From positions 1 to 61,396 of the forward strand of contig JADZAN010000017.1 in the NCBI GenBank assembly GCA_020852815.1: a DNA stretch of 61,396 bases, in the 5' to 3' direction. Origin of the DNA: Gemmatimonadaceae bacterium (GTDB lineage Bacteria > Gemmatimonadota > Gemmatimonadetes > Gemmatimonadales > Gemmatimonadaceae). A program made the position numbers and the translations under genes. Shown here in pieces: positions 8,159-16,484 of the stretch (the stretch's first letter is position 1; the number at the start of each line of letters is the position of its first letter). The notes below the pieces were generated by a model, which saw nothing but the letters and a program-made list of their open reading frames with translations, was not told where the DNA came from and did no database searches.

Positions 8159-8535
8159 AGGTCGCCATCGTCGACAGCTCGTGAATTGTCGCCGTCGCGC
8201 TCGATGAGCGGACGGGTCACGCCGTCCGAGCGCGTCTCGTCGAGTTCGACAGGATCTTCGCGTCGCCGCTCCTCGAAGCGGAGTTGAGAGCTGCGTTGCG
8301 CCGCGAAGCACTCCCGGACGCGGAGCTCGACCTCTCGGACATTCAGTGGATTCTGCCGTCGCGTGCGTTGACTGACGAAGTGGAGCGCGTGCTGGACGCG
8401 GGCTGCGTGCGCGGCGCCGATTGCTGGCACCTCGCCTGCGCGCTCTACCTCGCCCAGGATTCCGGCGAGGTGACGTTCCTCACGCTGGACCTTCCGCAGC
8501 GAAAGGTCGCGAAAGCGCTCGGGTTCGCGACGTAG
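8155..8535 (+). pseudogene. PIN-domain toxin gene with nonsense codon at position 10
   Basis: The frame starts GTG in a 4-bp overlap with the antitoxin and reads VKVAIVDSS, then TGA at 8182-8184, then IVAVALDERTGHAVRARLVEFD and on to ADCWHLACALYLAQDSGEVTFLTLD, ending TAG at 8533. This is a whole PIN toxin (126 codons) broken only by the TGA. PIN toxins commonly have DSSCIVA at this point, so one change in a Cys codon would give the stop. The first catalytic Asp (residue 7) lies before the stop and the Glu and C-terminal Asp lie after it. No good internal start preserves the active site, so the toxin is probably silent. Confidence 0.78.
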
Positions 8536-8601
8536 GCGACGCCCGCGGGCGCCGGCACTTCTCCCCCTTCCTCCCCCCTCCCCCGACCCGCCGAGCCAAC
8601 G

Positions 8602-9366
8602 ATGGGCAGCGCACTCCCGCCGATCCCGAAGGGAACCGGCCAGCATCCGATCGCGATGATCACCATCGCCGCCAACGACTTCGCGGCGTCGACGGCGTTC
8701 TATCACGCCGTCTTCGGGTGGCAGTTGATGACGATCACCGCCGACATCGCAGCGACCGCGCTCGCCTCCGGGCCGGCGGTCACGCTGCGCGCAAAGACAC
8801 CCGATGGCTTCCAGGGGGTTGTCCCCTTCATCGCCGTAGCCGACGTGCCGGCGGCGTTGCAGCAGGTGGTTGCGGCTGGCGGCGCGGTCGAGCGCGCACC
8901 GTGGGCGATGCCGATGGCGGGAACGCTCGCCCGCTTCACCGACCCCGCGGGGACTGTGTACGGACTGGCCAGCGCGCCGAGCCCGGCACCGCCGCACATT
9001 CCCGCCCCCTTCGGCGACGCGCGCCGTCCGCCTAACGGGACGGTCTGCACGCTGGAGATGCACGCCGGTGACCTGGACGTCGCCGCGCGATTCTTCGGCG
9101 CGCAGTTCGGCTGGGGTACGCTCCCCACCATGCCGCAGTACCTGATGTTCGACGCCGGCGCCGGCATCGGCGGTGTCTTCCAGTCGCACACGCCGGCCAC
9201 CCGTGGGCTCGCCTATCTCTACGCCGCCGACGTGACGGCGACGCTCGCCGCAATCGAGGCGGCGGGAGGGAAGCGCATGGGCGAACCGATGGCCATTCCC
9301 GGCATGGCGACCTTCGGCTACTTCACCGATCCCTCCGGGACGGCGATGGGGTTGATTGGGGGGTAG
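8602..9366 (+). CDS. VOC-superfamily protein with two glyoxalase-like domains
   Basis: 254 residues containing two VOC repeats: ~15-125 (MITIAANDFAASTAFYHAVFGWQ to ARFTDPAGTVYGL) and ~140-252 (TVCTLEMHAGDLDVAARFFGAQFGW to YFTDPSGTAMGLI). Each begins with the conserved xxxDxxAAxxFY turn and ends in FTDPxGxxxGL. Similar two-domain proteins include glyoxalase/bleomycin-resistance and CFP-30/hydroxylase-like proteins; the metal ligands are not clear enough to name a substrate. It is cytosolic and sits between two toxin-antitoxin pairs, with no sign of co-transcription with them. Confidence 0.8.
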   Translation: MGSALPPIPKGTGQHPIAMITIAANDFAASTAFYHAVFGWQLMTITADIAATALASGPAVTLRAKTPDGFQGVVPFIAVADVPAALQQVVAAGGAVERAPWAMPMAGTLARFTDPAGTVYGLASAPSPAPPHIPAPFGDARRPPNGTVCTLEMHAGDLDVAARFFGAQFGWGTLPTMPQYLMFDAGAGIGGVFQSHTPATRGLAYLYAADVTATLAAIEAAGGKRMGEPMAIPGMATFGYFTDPSGTAMGLIGG

Positions 9367-9392
9367 GTCAACCGCCCCCGCCCTGTGCGATG

Positions 9393-9418
9393 GCAAGCAA
9401 GCTTGCTACCTTGCTTGC
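9393..9418. promoter_or_regulatory. Inverted-repeat operator abutting the antitoxin start codon
   Basis: GCAAGCAAG (9393-9401) and CTTGCTTGC (9410-9418) are perfect 9-bp arms around an 8-bp spacer, and the 12-bp palindrome AGCAAGCTTGCT (9396-9407) is nested in the left half. The right arm touches the ATG at 9419. Binding of the antitoxin would block ribosome access and transcription, fitting autoregulation. Confidence 0.65.
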
Positions 9419-9727
9419 ATGAAGGCCACCATCGACCTCGACGAAGCGTTGTATCGCCGCCTCAAGATCGAGGCGGCGCGGCGTGGGCGGACGGTGCGGG
9501 AGTTGGTCGCCGAGGGTGTGCGATACATCCTCGACGCCCCGGACGGGAGCGCTGGTCGAGGGGAGGCCGCGTCGACCACCGCGCCGTGGAATCCCGCGTG
9601 GCTGGGTTCCCTGCAGCGCTACGGGAGCGCGATCGAGGACCACTCGATGGACGCAGTCCGCGAGAGCGTGGCGCGCGCGCGGCGACAGCAGCAAGGGCGC
9701 GCACGAGGGAAGGAGCGAAAGTCGTGA
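9419..9727 (+). CDS. Ribbon-helix-helix antitoxin (VapB-like)
   Basis: 102 residues. The N-terminus MKATIDLDEALYRRLKIEA then RRGRTVRELVAEGVRYIL is a ribbon-helix-helix fold: one strand that pairs in the dimer and two helices. The rest is a charged, low-complexity tail expected to wrap the toxin. The ATG at 9419 abuts a strong inverted repeat. The stop overlaps the toxin GTG start by 4 bp. Unlike the neighbouring pair at 7871-8535, both partners here look functional. Confidence 0.85.
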   Translation: MKATIDLDEALYRRLKIEAARRGRTVRELVAEGVRYILDAPDGSAGRGEAASTTAPWNPAWLGSLQRYGSAIEDHSMDAVRESVARARRQQQGRARGKERKS

Positions 9728-10122
9728 CCATCGGATTGGACACGTCGCTCACGCTCCGGTTGCTCACCGGTGTGCCCGAGGCACAGGCCGATGTCGCGCG
9801 CCGGCTGGTCGCGTCGTCACCGTCGCCTGTCGCCATCTCCGACCTCGTGGTCGGGGAGACGTACCTTGCCCTGCGCCATCACTATGGCGTGCCGCATGGC
9901 GAGGCGACGCGCGTCCTGCACGCGCTACTCTCCGATCCGCGCATCAGGGGCACCGGCGTGGCGCGTTCCATTCTCGCCGACCCGGAGTCGCGACGCAGTG
10001 CCAAGTCGCAGCCCGGACTCATGGATCGGCTGATCCATGGCGACTATGATCGAGAGGGACTCGCGGTCGCGACCTTCGATCGTGCGCTCGGGCGACTCCA
10101 GGGCGCACAGCGACTCGGCTGA
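9724..10122 (+). CDS. PIN-domain toxin (VapC-like ribonuclease)
   Basis: 132 residues with a GTG start in a GTGA overlap with the antitoxin. PIN acidic residues are visible: Asp in IGLDTSLTLRLL, Glu in SDLVVGETYLAL, then an Asp pair in LMDRLIHGDYDREG and the final Asp in VATFDRALGRL. Such toxins are Mg-dependent endoribonucleases that usually cut tRNA or rRNA when the antitoxin is degraded. It ends 3 bp before the LOG gene, so read-through into that gene is possible. Confidence 0.85.
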   Translation: MTIGLDTSLTLRLLTGVPEAQADVARRLVASSPSPVAISDLVVGETYLALRHHYGVPHGEATRVLHALLSDPRIRGTGVARSILADPESRRSAKSQPGLMDRLIHGDYDREGLAVATFDRALGRLQGAQRLG

Positions 10123-10125
10123 CCC

Positions 10126-10911
10126 ATGTCTTCCCCACACGACTCCCGCCACATCGACCTCTCCTTCCTCGAGGGACCACGCTCCCGCTGGAAGGAACTC
10201 GGTTCGGTCTTCTCCATTGCCGGCGAGTTCATTCGCGGCTTCCGTGCGCTGCACTTCGTGGGTCCGTGCGTGACCTTCTTCGGCTCGGCGCGCTTCAAGG
10301 AAGACCATCCGTACTACAGCGCCGCACGCGAGCTGGCGCAACGCATCGGACGTGTAGGGTTCACGATCATGACCGGGGGCGGCCCCGGGATCATGGAGGC
10401 GGCCAATCGCGGGGCCCGGGATGTCGGTGCGCTCAGCATCGGCTGCGGGATCGTCCTTCCGCATGAACAAGCGCTCAACCCGTATTGCGACATTGCCCTC
10501 AACTTCAATCGCTTCTTCATCCGCAAGGTCCTCCTCCTCAAGTACAGCATCTGCTTCGTCGTGATGCCGGGCGGCGCGGGGACGCTCGACGAGCTGTTCG
10601 AGACCATCACGCTCATTCAGACGGGGAAGGTGGAGAACTTCCCCATCCTCCTGTACGGCAAGGAGTACTGGGGGCCTACGCTGGCGCAGATCGACCGGAT
10701 GGTGGCCGAGGGGACGCTCAAGCAGAAGGAGCTGTCGTTCGTCTTCGTGGCCGACAGCGTGGAGGAAGCGACGACGCTCCTGCAGGATCGCCTGGTGGCG
10801 ATGTGGCAGGAGCGTCAGAAGGGGCGCGAAGTGCCGCGGTGGTGGTTCCTCGAGGGGCGTCGCCCTACTTCGCAACCATCCGCACCAGCGGGTCAGCCCA
10901 CGAGAATATGA
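10126..10911 (+). CDS. LOG family protein (TIGR00730 Rossmann fold)
   Basis: 261 residues. Both family signatures are present: GGGPGIMEAANRGA and PGGAGTLDELFE. LOG proteins are cytokinin riboside 5'-monophosphate phosphoribohydrolases or nucleotide N-glycosidases; PGGxGTxxE holds the catalytic Glu and the GGGPGIM turn binds phosphate. This longer form, with an N-terminal extension and a conserved VGPCVTFFGSAR strand, is widespread in bacteria and may act in purine-nucleotide salvage rather than hormone synthesis. The last 47 bp overlap tail-to-tail with the large membrane-protein gene on the other strand. Confidence 0.88.
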   Translation: MSSPHDSRHIDLSFLEGPRSRWKELGSVFSIAGEFIRGFRALHFVGPCVTFFGSARFKEDHPYYSAARELAQRIGRVGFTIMTGGGPGIMEAANRGARDVGALSIGCGIVLPHEQALNPYCDIALNFNRFFIRKVLLLKYSICFVVMPGGAGTLDELFETITLIQTGKVENFPILLYGKEYWGPTLAQIDRMVAEGTLKQKELSFVFVADSVEEATTLLQDRLVAMWQERQKGREVPRWWFLEGRRPTSQPSAPAGQPTRI

Positions 10912-13900
10912 GCGTCCGCGCGCCCGGATACTCGGACACGGCGAGCGTGAGGAGCGGGACGGCGCCGAAGGTGATGACGTTGAGGACGAACGCGGTGTCC
11001 CACGTGAGCTTTCCCGGTGTAGTGCGCGACACTCGGCTCAGCATCTCGTTGCGATTCATGCGCACCATCACGAAGAAGACCGAGACGACCGTCCCCAGCA
11101 GGAGCGCGATGGCGTACATGTTGATGACGCTGTGCGGGACGTACGGATAGAGCATCCCGACGCTGACGAGGATGAGGAGCGAGGCAAAGAGGAAGAAGCA
11201 GAGCCCGCGCAGGTTGCGGAGGTAGGTGTCGACGAAGGCGATGATCTCGCACGCCAGGTACTCCTCCATCGAGGCCAGCGTGCGCGCCGTGGGAGGGGGG
11301 AGCGAGGAGGCACCGCCAGGTGCATCGCCGCGGCGGATGGTCCAGAGGTCGCGCGCCACTCGCAGCGACAAGGCCACGCTGGCCGACCCGCGCTGTTCGC
11401 GCTGCGAGACCTCCAGCACGCCGGGCGGGCTGACACTCGCGGCGTCACTCGCATCCTGGCGCACCCGCTCCCACAGCTCCACCACGTAGCGATCGGCGCC
11501 GTGATCGTCGCGCCGCATCCCCAGGAAGCCGACATCGGTAAGGCGGATGATGTCGATGGGGAGTCGCGCGAAGGCGTCGGCAATCGGCGTCCCCGCCATG
11601 ATGTCGAGGAAGCGCTCGAGGCCGTGCCAGGTGTGCACCAGGCGATAGATCGCCCACGACGACGAGACGAGGACGGCGACGAGCCCGACCCAGAGACTGG
11701 CGTCGAACCAGACGTCGGCGCCGCGCCCGCCGTGGGCCAGCGACTCCAGCGACGGCAACCGACGCCGTACGATGATCCAGATGGCGGTGAGTGCCGCCAG
11801 GATGATCCAGGCGACGTGCATGCTGGGGGCGAACCAGGCCAGGCCGCGCCGCGCCTCCACCGCCGATCGATAGGCGCGCCGCCAGATGGCGGGGCTGGTG
11901 CGCGTGTCCGCCAGGGTGCGCAACCCGTTCTCGATGGGGAGGAGCGCGTCCATGCCGCGCGCCTGTTGCAGCTGCCACCACGTCCAGATGGCAAAGGTGG
12001 CGCCGAGCAGGACGAGCGGGATGAGTGGTGACACGCCGCTCGCCAGATGCAAGGCGCGATACATCGACAGCGTCGCTTCGCTCCCGCCACGGCTGGCGAA
12101 GCGCAGCAGGTGCGCCGTGTAGGCGAGCGAGCTCACCACGAACAGCGCGCTCACCACAGAGACGATGAGGTCTCCGGCGCGCGCGATCAGCGGCGCCTCG
12201 CGGCGCTCGGTGCGCTGCCGGTACTCCCGCAGGTCGTCGCTGTCCTTCACGGCTGGTACCTCGCCGCTCAGGCGCGTGGATGCGCGCATCCGCTCCAGGA
12301 GCGAGCGGGCGCCGCCGCCGGGCGCCGCGGTTGCCGTCGGCCCGGTCGTTGCAACCGGCGGCGACGAGGCTGCAGGTGTCGCCGCCACTGGCACGGACGA
12401 CGCGTCGTCAGGCGCCGCGACGTCGCCAGGTGCCGCAGCACCGGCGTCCGGTGCGCCGGCCTCGCTCCCCCGCACCTTCTTGATCCTCGGAAAGAGAAGC
12501 CCGCCAATTCCATAGAACGCCAGCGACAAACCGAGGACGATCTCCAGCGCCGAGAGCGCGAGGACAATCATCACGGCGAGCGAGGGGAAGCCGCTGTACT
12601 CGTCGACCGAGGCCACCACGCGTCGCGCATCGACGGCTACGGAGAAGGGGAGATAGGTCGCGCTGAGCGAGATGATGAAGAGCCCCAGGTAGAGCGCCTC
12701 CTTGCTCGTCCGCGGTTGCGCCAACGCGTCGGGGACGATGAAGCCCGTGCTGAGGAGCCACTGGCGATCGAGCAGCGTGAGGATGGCGAAGACGGCGATG
12801 AGGATGGACGGGAGGAGCACGGCGACGGAGAGCATCGCGTCGTGCGTGAAGGAATGCTCGTGCAGGCGTGCGGGGATGCGCGCGCTGCGCGCCGTGTCGG
12901 AGGGGCCTACGTTGAGGTACGACTGCCACTGCGCCCCGGGCATCTGGTACGTGAGCGGATAGAAGCCCCCGCGCCCCACCACGGAGACCCAGATGGGCGG
13001 GATCGTCGTCCCGCGTCGCGTTCCCGCACGGATCGAATACTCCTCCTGGCGCTCGTGCAACCCCAGCCGCGTGACGGCCGCGTTGTACACGCCGATGGCG
13101 GCGGCGTTGGAGAAGGCCATCAGGTCGGTCATGCGCGTGTACGACGAGTCGTTCCCCGCCTTGGTGCTGCGCTCGGCCGACGACCAGAACTGGTTCTCCA
13201 ACGTCAGCGGATACGTGCTGAGGACGAGCGAACCGATGAGCGCATCGGAGTACTCGGGGCGCGCGAGCAGGACGTGCGCCTCGTAGTTCACGATGATCGC
13301 GTCGCGAAGGTGGCGCTTCACCTCGCGCGCCAGCATGAGCTTGTCGCGCACATCGGTGGCCTTCACGAGCACCACGCGAATGTCGTGTTCGTCGAGCGAC
13401 GTCATCAGGTGGTCGAGGACGACGTCGAGCGAGGGGATGCTCAAGGAGGAGGTAAGCGCCGGCGTCTCGCGCGGGCGCATTTTCTCGTCCAGCGACAGCT
13501 TGGTGCGCGGTGCGTCGGTGAGCGAGGGCAGGTTGGGCGAGGCTTCCAGCGCGGTCGGCGCCTTCTCGAATTCGCTGCGCAGCGAGGCGATGTTGAGCGG
13601 GAAGGGGACCGTGAGGTAGCTCGATTCTCCCGACGGCTTCGCCTCGTCCTCCCTGGTGGGCCGGCTCTCGCCAGCTGCACCGCTCCCCGCCTCGGACGTG
13701 CCGCACAGGCGCGCCTGCTGCCGATTGTTGGAGCGTCCTGAGTCCTTGCCCGTTGGCCGAACGGCGCCGTATGCCGTGCCCGACTCGGTGAGGACGGCGA
13801 CCTGGTCGGGGCGCACGCGCAACACGCGCACGAGCCGCGCCAGCACGTCGTCCATGGCGTTGTCCGGGTTCACCGTGGCGGAGAAGCGAATGCGGGCAAT

Positions 13901-14845
13901 GCGAACCGAGTCGGCCGTCGCGCTCTCGCGCCTCGGCAGGCGCACGCAGGTCGAGTCGGTGAGGACGGAGAGGTTGCTGAACGATGTCGCCGAGCCTGAG
14001 ATGACGCGCGCCGTCCTCGGCGCGGGGTCGCGCGCCTCGGGGAGGGCGGAGGCCCTCGGCGCCAGCGCCTCGTCGATCAGCATGCGCAGCGAGAACGACG
14101 AGCCGCTGAAGGTCGGACCAAGGACGGAGAGCTCGTCGCGCTCACGGGGATCGGTGTCGAGGAGCGCGCTCCCTTCGGCGATCAGCGCGGCGCGATCGGC
14201 GAGAGCCGCGCGAAAGGCGTAGTACTGGACCCCCGAGGTGGGGATCTCGGGGACGAGGTAGACCACGTGCAGCGCCGGCGCCTGCATGTCCGCCGATCGG
14301 AAGAGGAGCACGCCGGGCTGGAAGTCGTGCACCGCATAACGAGCGGTTCCGCTCCCGATGTTCAGCGTCATGCTGTCGGTGCGCGGCGGGAGCCAGTAGC
14401 CCTGCGGGACGAGCGCGGCCGTCCCCATCGCACGCCGGATGGCCTCCAGCACCGCATCGTACGACCAGTCGAGGTGCGAGTCGGTGGGGTCGGGGATGGT
14501 GGCGATGGTGACGCGCAGCGGCATGCGCGCCACCGAGTCCGGTGACGGCGATCGCGCGAGCGCGGCATCGCGTCCCAGCGCGCGTATGGAGCTCCACTGT
14601 GTCCCGAAAAAGTCGGCGACGAGGCGTCGCCCGCGGTCGAAGTCGGCCACGGCCCCCTCTGGGGTCGGCTTGTCGCTGCTTGCGCCTGACGGGACGGTTT
14701 GCACGATGGGGGGGCCGGGGACCGGAGCGGCCACCGGGGGCGACGATCCGCCGCGAAAGAGGAGCGCAAAGAGCGCGACGAGCAGCCCGATCCCTCCCAC
14801 GCCGGTGGCGGCCGTGGTGCCTGACGAGCGGTTCTCGCCGCTCAT
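10865..14845 (-). CDS. Very large multi-pass membrane protein with periplasmic-binding-like region
   Basis: 1326 residues of unknown function. One membrane helix at ~16-32 (GIGLLVALFALLF) is followed by a ~600-residue region that should be outside; within it, VVLVKATDVRDKLMLAREVK and LIGSLVLSTYPL resemble type-1 periplasmic-binding folds. Then come about ten further helices, for example SVAVLLPSILIAVFAILTLL, LAVMIVLALSALEIVLGLSL, LIPLVLLGATFAIWTWW, SLWVGLVAVLVSSSWAIY and three near the C-terminus, with a Pro/Ala-rich linker between the two membrane blocks. The start at 14845 is chosen because the upstream extension is basic and unlike an N-terminus. It may be a ligand sensor or transporter; no enzyme motif was found. 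Confidence 0.7.
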   Translation of the reverse strand: MSGENRSSGTTAATGVGGIGLLVALFALLFRGGSSPPVAAPVPGPPIVQTVPSGASSDKPTPEGAVADFDRGRRLVADFFGTQWSSIRALGRDAALARSPSPDSVARMPLRVTIATIPDPTDSHLDWSYDAVLEAIRRAMGTAALVPQGYWLPPRTDSMTLNIGSGTARYAVHDFQPGVLLFRSADMQAPALHVVYLVPEIPTSGVQYYAFRAALADRAALIAEGSALLDTDPRERDELSVLGPTFSGSSFSLRMLIDEALAPRASALPEARDPAPRTARVISGSATSFSNLSVLTDSTCVRLPRRESATADSVRIARIRFSATVNPDNAMDDVLARLVRVLRVRPDQVAVLTESGTAYGAVRPTGKDSGRSNNRQQARLCGTSEAGSGAAGESRPTREDEAKPSGESSYLTVPFPLNIASLRSEFEKAPTALEASPNLPSLTDAPRTKLSLDEKMRPRETPALTSSLSIPSLDVVLDHLMTSLDEHDIRVVLVKATDVRDKLMLAREVKRHLRDAIIVNYEAHVLLARPEYSDALIGSLVLSTYPLTLENQFWSSAERSTKAGNDSSYTRMTDLMAFSNAAAIGVYNAAVTRLGLHERQEEYSIRAGTRRGTTIPPIWVSVVGRGGFYPLTYQMPGAQWQSYLNVGPSDTARSARIPARLHEHSFTHDAMLSVAVLLPSILIAVFAILTLLDRQWLLSTGFIVPDALAQPRTSKEALYLGLFIISLSATYLPFSVAVDARRVVASVDEYSGFPSLAVMIVLALSALEIVLGLSLAFYGIGGLLFPRIKKVRGSEAGAPDAGAAAPGDVAAPDDASSVPVAATPAASSPPVATTGPTATAAPGGGARSLLERMRASTRLSGEVPAVKDSDDLREYRQRTERREAPLIARAGDLIVSVVSALFVVSSLAYTAHLLRFASRGGSEATLSMYRALHLASGVSPLIPLVLLGATFAIWTWWQLQQARGMDALLPIENGLRTLADTRTSPAIWRRAYRSAVEARRGLAWFAPSMHVAWIILAALTAIWIIVRRRLPSLESLAHGGRGADVWFDASLWVGLVAVLVSSSWAIYRLVHTWHGLERFLDIMAGTPIADAFARLPIDIIRLTDVGFLGMRRDDHGADRYVVELWERVRQDASDAASVSPPGVLEVSQREQRGSASVALSLRVARDLWTIRRGDAPGGASSLPPPTARTLASMEEYLACEIIAFVDTYLRNLRGLCFFLFASLLILVSVGMLYPYVPHSVINMYAIALLLGTVVSVFFVMVRMNRNEMLSRVSRTTPGKLTWDTAFVLNVITFGAVPLLTLAVSEYPGARTLIFSWADPLVRMVAK

Positions 14846-15209
14846 GACCGCCCCTGCGACGAATGGTCGGCCGAACGAGCGAGCGGCTCGACGCGGCGGC
14901 GGCCGTGCTGCCTGGCGATGCGAAAGACCTGCATGCGACGGGTTCGGGAGAAGGGAGGGGGGAGGGGGACGAGGACGTGACCCTGCAGAACCGCTGTAGG
15001 CCGACACAATCCGACAGCGCGTGATGGCTGCGCGCCAGTAGGGGTGCACGACCCTCGCACCGGACTCGCGCACCCCCTCGTGGCGCACTCATCCATGCGC
15101 ACTGTTAGGCAGTGAGCGGAACGGGATGCCGACACGAAAAAACCGCGCCAGCATGGAAGCGCTGGCGCGGGGAGGGGTGCGGTAACGAGGTGCGCTGTGG
15201 TGCGAACCG
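14846..15209. other. 364-bp intergenic region
   Basis: No gene is supported here. It must hold the promoter of the large membrane-protein gene, but no clear -35/-10 pair is visible on the minus strand. Near its right side it carries the rho-independent terminator of the AstE/AspA-type gene (15137-15170). Confidence 0.5.
15137..15170 (-). terminator. Rho-independent terminator of the AstE/AspA-type gene
   Basis: On the minus strand CCGCGCCAGC and GCTGGCGCGG are perfect 10-bp arms around an 8-base loop, followed by six T (plus-strand A at 15137-15142). It lies 40 bp past the stop at 15210. Confidence 0.85.
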
Positions 15210-16310
15210 CTATGGCGTGCCGGGCACCCCGATGGCCGCGACGGTCTCGCCGGCCAGTATCGACGGGATGGGCCGGACATACAGCACGATCCCGGCGGCT
15301 GGCGCGACGACCGTTTCCAGCACCTTGCCCCACCAGTCGGTGGTTACCCCGAGCTTGTCGCCCTTGCTCACTCGCTGCGTGCGTGACACCAGCGGGTGGA
15401 AGATCCCGCGCTGTTGCCCAACCACGGTGTGCATCGCGGTGAGCCAGGTGGGGTTGATGCGCGGCACCTTGCGGTCGTACATGTCGAGCGCCGCCATCAC
15501 CTTGAGCGTGCCGTTCACCAGGGTGTCGACATCCTGCGGCATGACCGTCCCGTGATAGCCGGCCTCGGCCGTGAACGAGGCTTTCCCTCGCGTGGTCGCC
15601 GTGTTCTCCAGGTAGCGCGACGCACCCGGGTCGCGCGGGCGGTCGCGCGAGACGACGATGTGCGGGACACCAAAGGCGGTTACCATCCGCCGAGAGAGCG
15701 AGTCCTGCGCCGCGTTCCCCGTTGGAGTCCAGTAGCTGAAGGGGAAGAGCGACTCGTCGGTGTCGCCACCATGCATGTCTATCACGTGGTCTGCCTGCTC
15801 GATCACCTCGCGCGTGATCGCAAACGAGGCGCGATCGGTCTGCGTCCCGTTGGGCTTGCCGGGATACTCGCGGTTCATGTTCTTCCCGTCGACCGGATTG
15901 AGGTGCGCCACCCGTTGTTCGAACGACGGGATGTTGACCAACGGGACGATGATGACGCTGCCGCGCACCTTGGCCGGATCGAGCGTCGTGATGAGTCGTT
16001 CCAGCGCGATGATCGATGCGTACTCGGTGCCGTGCGAGCCGGCGACGAGAGCGAGCACCGGCCCACGCGCGGCGCCGTGTACCACGGTGACCGGGATGTC
16101 GAGCGCCGCGTCGCTCCCCGCGGGGACCTTGAGCAGGCCGTTCACCTTCTGGCCTCGCTGGGCCGTGGCGCTACCGACCGTGAGCGTGGGATGCCGGTCG
16201 GCCGGCGCCTGCGCTCCTAACGAGCGCGAGCCGGCGGCGGGATTCAGCGTGGCGACGAGGAGGGCGGTGGAGATCGTCGCTCGGCAAACGATCGCGAGAC
16301 GGGTCGACAT
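15210..16310 (-). CDS. Secreted AstE/AspA-family zinc deacylase/carboxypeptidase
   Basis: 366 residues with an N-terminal signal peptide (TISTALLVATLNPAAGSRSLGAQA). The M14C/AstE-AspA zinc site is visible: His93 and Glu96 in GSHGTEYAS and His180 in DMHGGDTDE; the Arg-Glu-Tyr-Pro box (NMNREYPG) matches the family's substrate-binding motif. Members remove acyl groups from amino acids (succinylglutamate, N-acetylaspartate) or act as carboxypeptidases; the export signal suggests breakdown of an extracellular N-acyl amino acid or peptide. Monocistronic, with its own terminator downstream. Confidence 0.85.
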   Translation of the reverse strand: MSTRLAIVCRATISTALLVATLNPAAGSRSLGAQAPADRHPTLTVGSATAQRGQKVNGLLKVPAGSDAALDIPVTVVHGAARGPVLALVAGSHGTEYASIIALERLITTLDPAKVRGSVIIVPLVNIPSFEQRVAHLNPVDGKNMNREYPGKPNGTQTDRASFAITREVIEQADHVIDMHGGDTDESLFPFSYWTPTGNAAQDSLSRRMVTAFGVPHIVVSRDRPRDPGASRYLENTATTRGKASFTAEAGYHGTVMPQDVDTLVNGTLKVMAALDMYDRKVPRINPTWLTAMHTVVGQQRGIFHPLVSRTQRVSKGDKLGVTTDWWGKVLETVVAPAAGIVLYVRPIPSILAGETVAAIGVPGTP

Positions 16311-16484
16311 GGCGCGGAGATGGAGGGCGTGGGCGTCGGTGGCGCCAACATGCCGCCAACGACCGGGCTGGACAAGGGAGCGGAGCTTTGCGCCGGCGTC
16401 ACGTCATGCGCGTCGCGTCAGGCGTCTCGCGCTCTGGCGATGCGTGCGTCATCTTCGCGGACCCTCGAGACTGGCGGCTCACCC

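Noticed and set aside
8182-8184. Selenocysteine reading of the TGA in the PIN toxin (DSS-TGA-IVA, a usual Cys position)
   Set aside because: I see no convincing SECIS-type hairpin just after it, no selenocysteine machinery here and PIN toxins are not known selenoproteins; nonsense mutation is simpler.
12047-13741. A 564-codon open frame antisense to the large membrane protein
   Set aside because: High GC leaves stop-free frames opposite genuine genes; its sequence is Arg/Glu-rich with no domain, while the sense frame has clear membrane helices.
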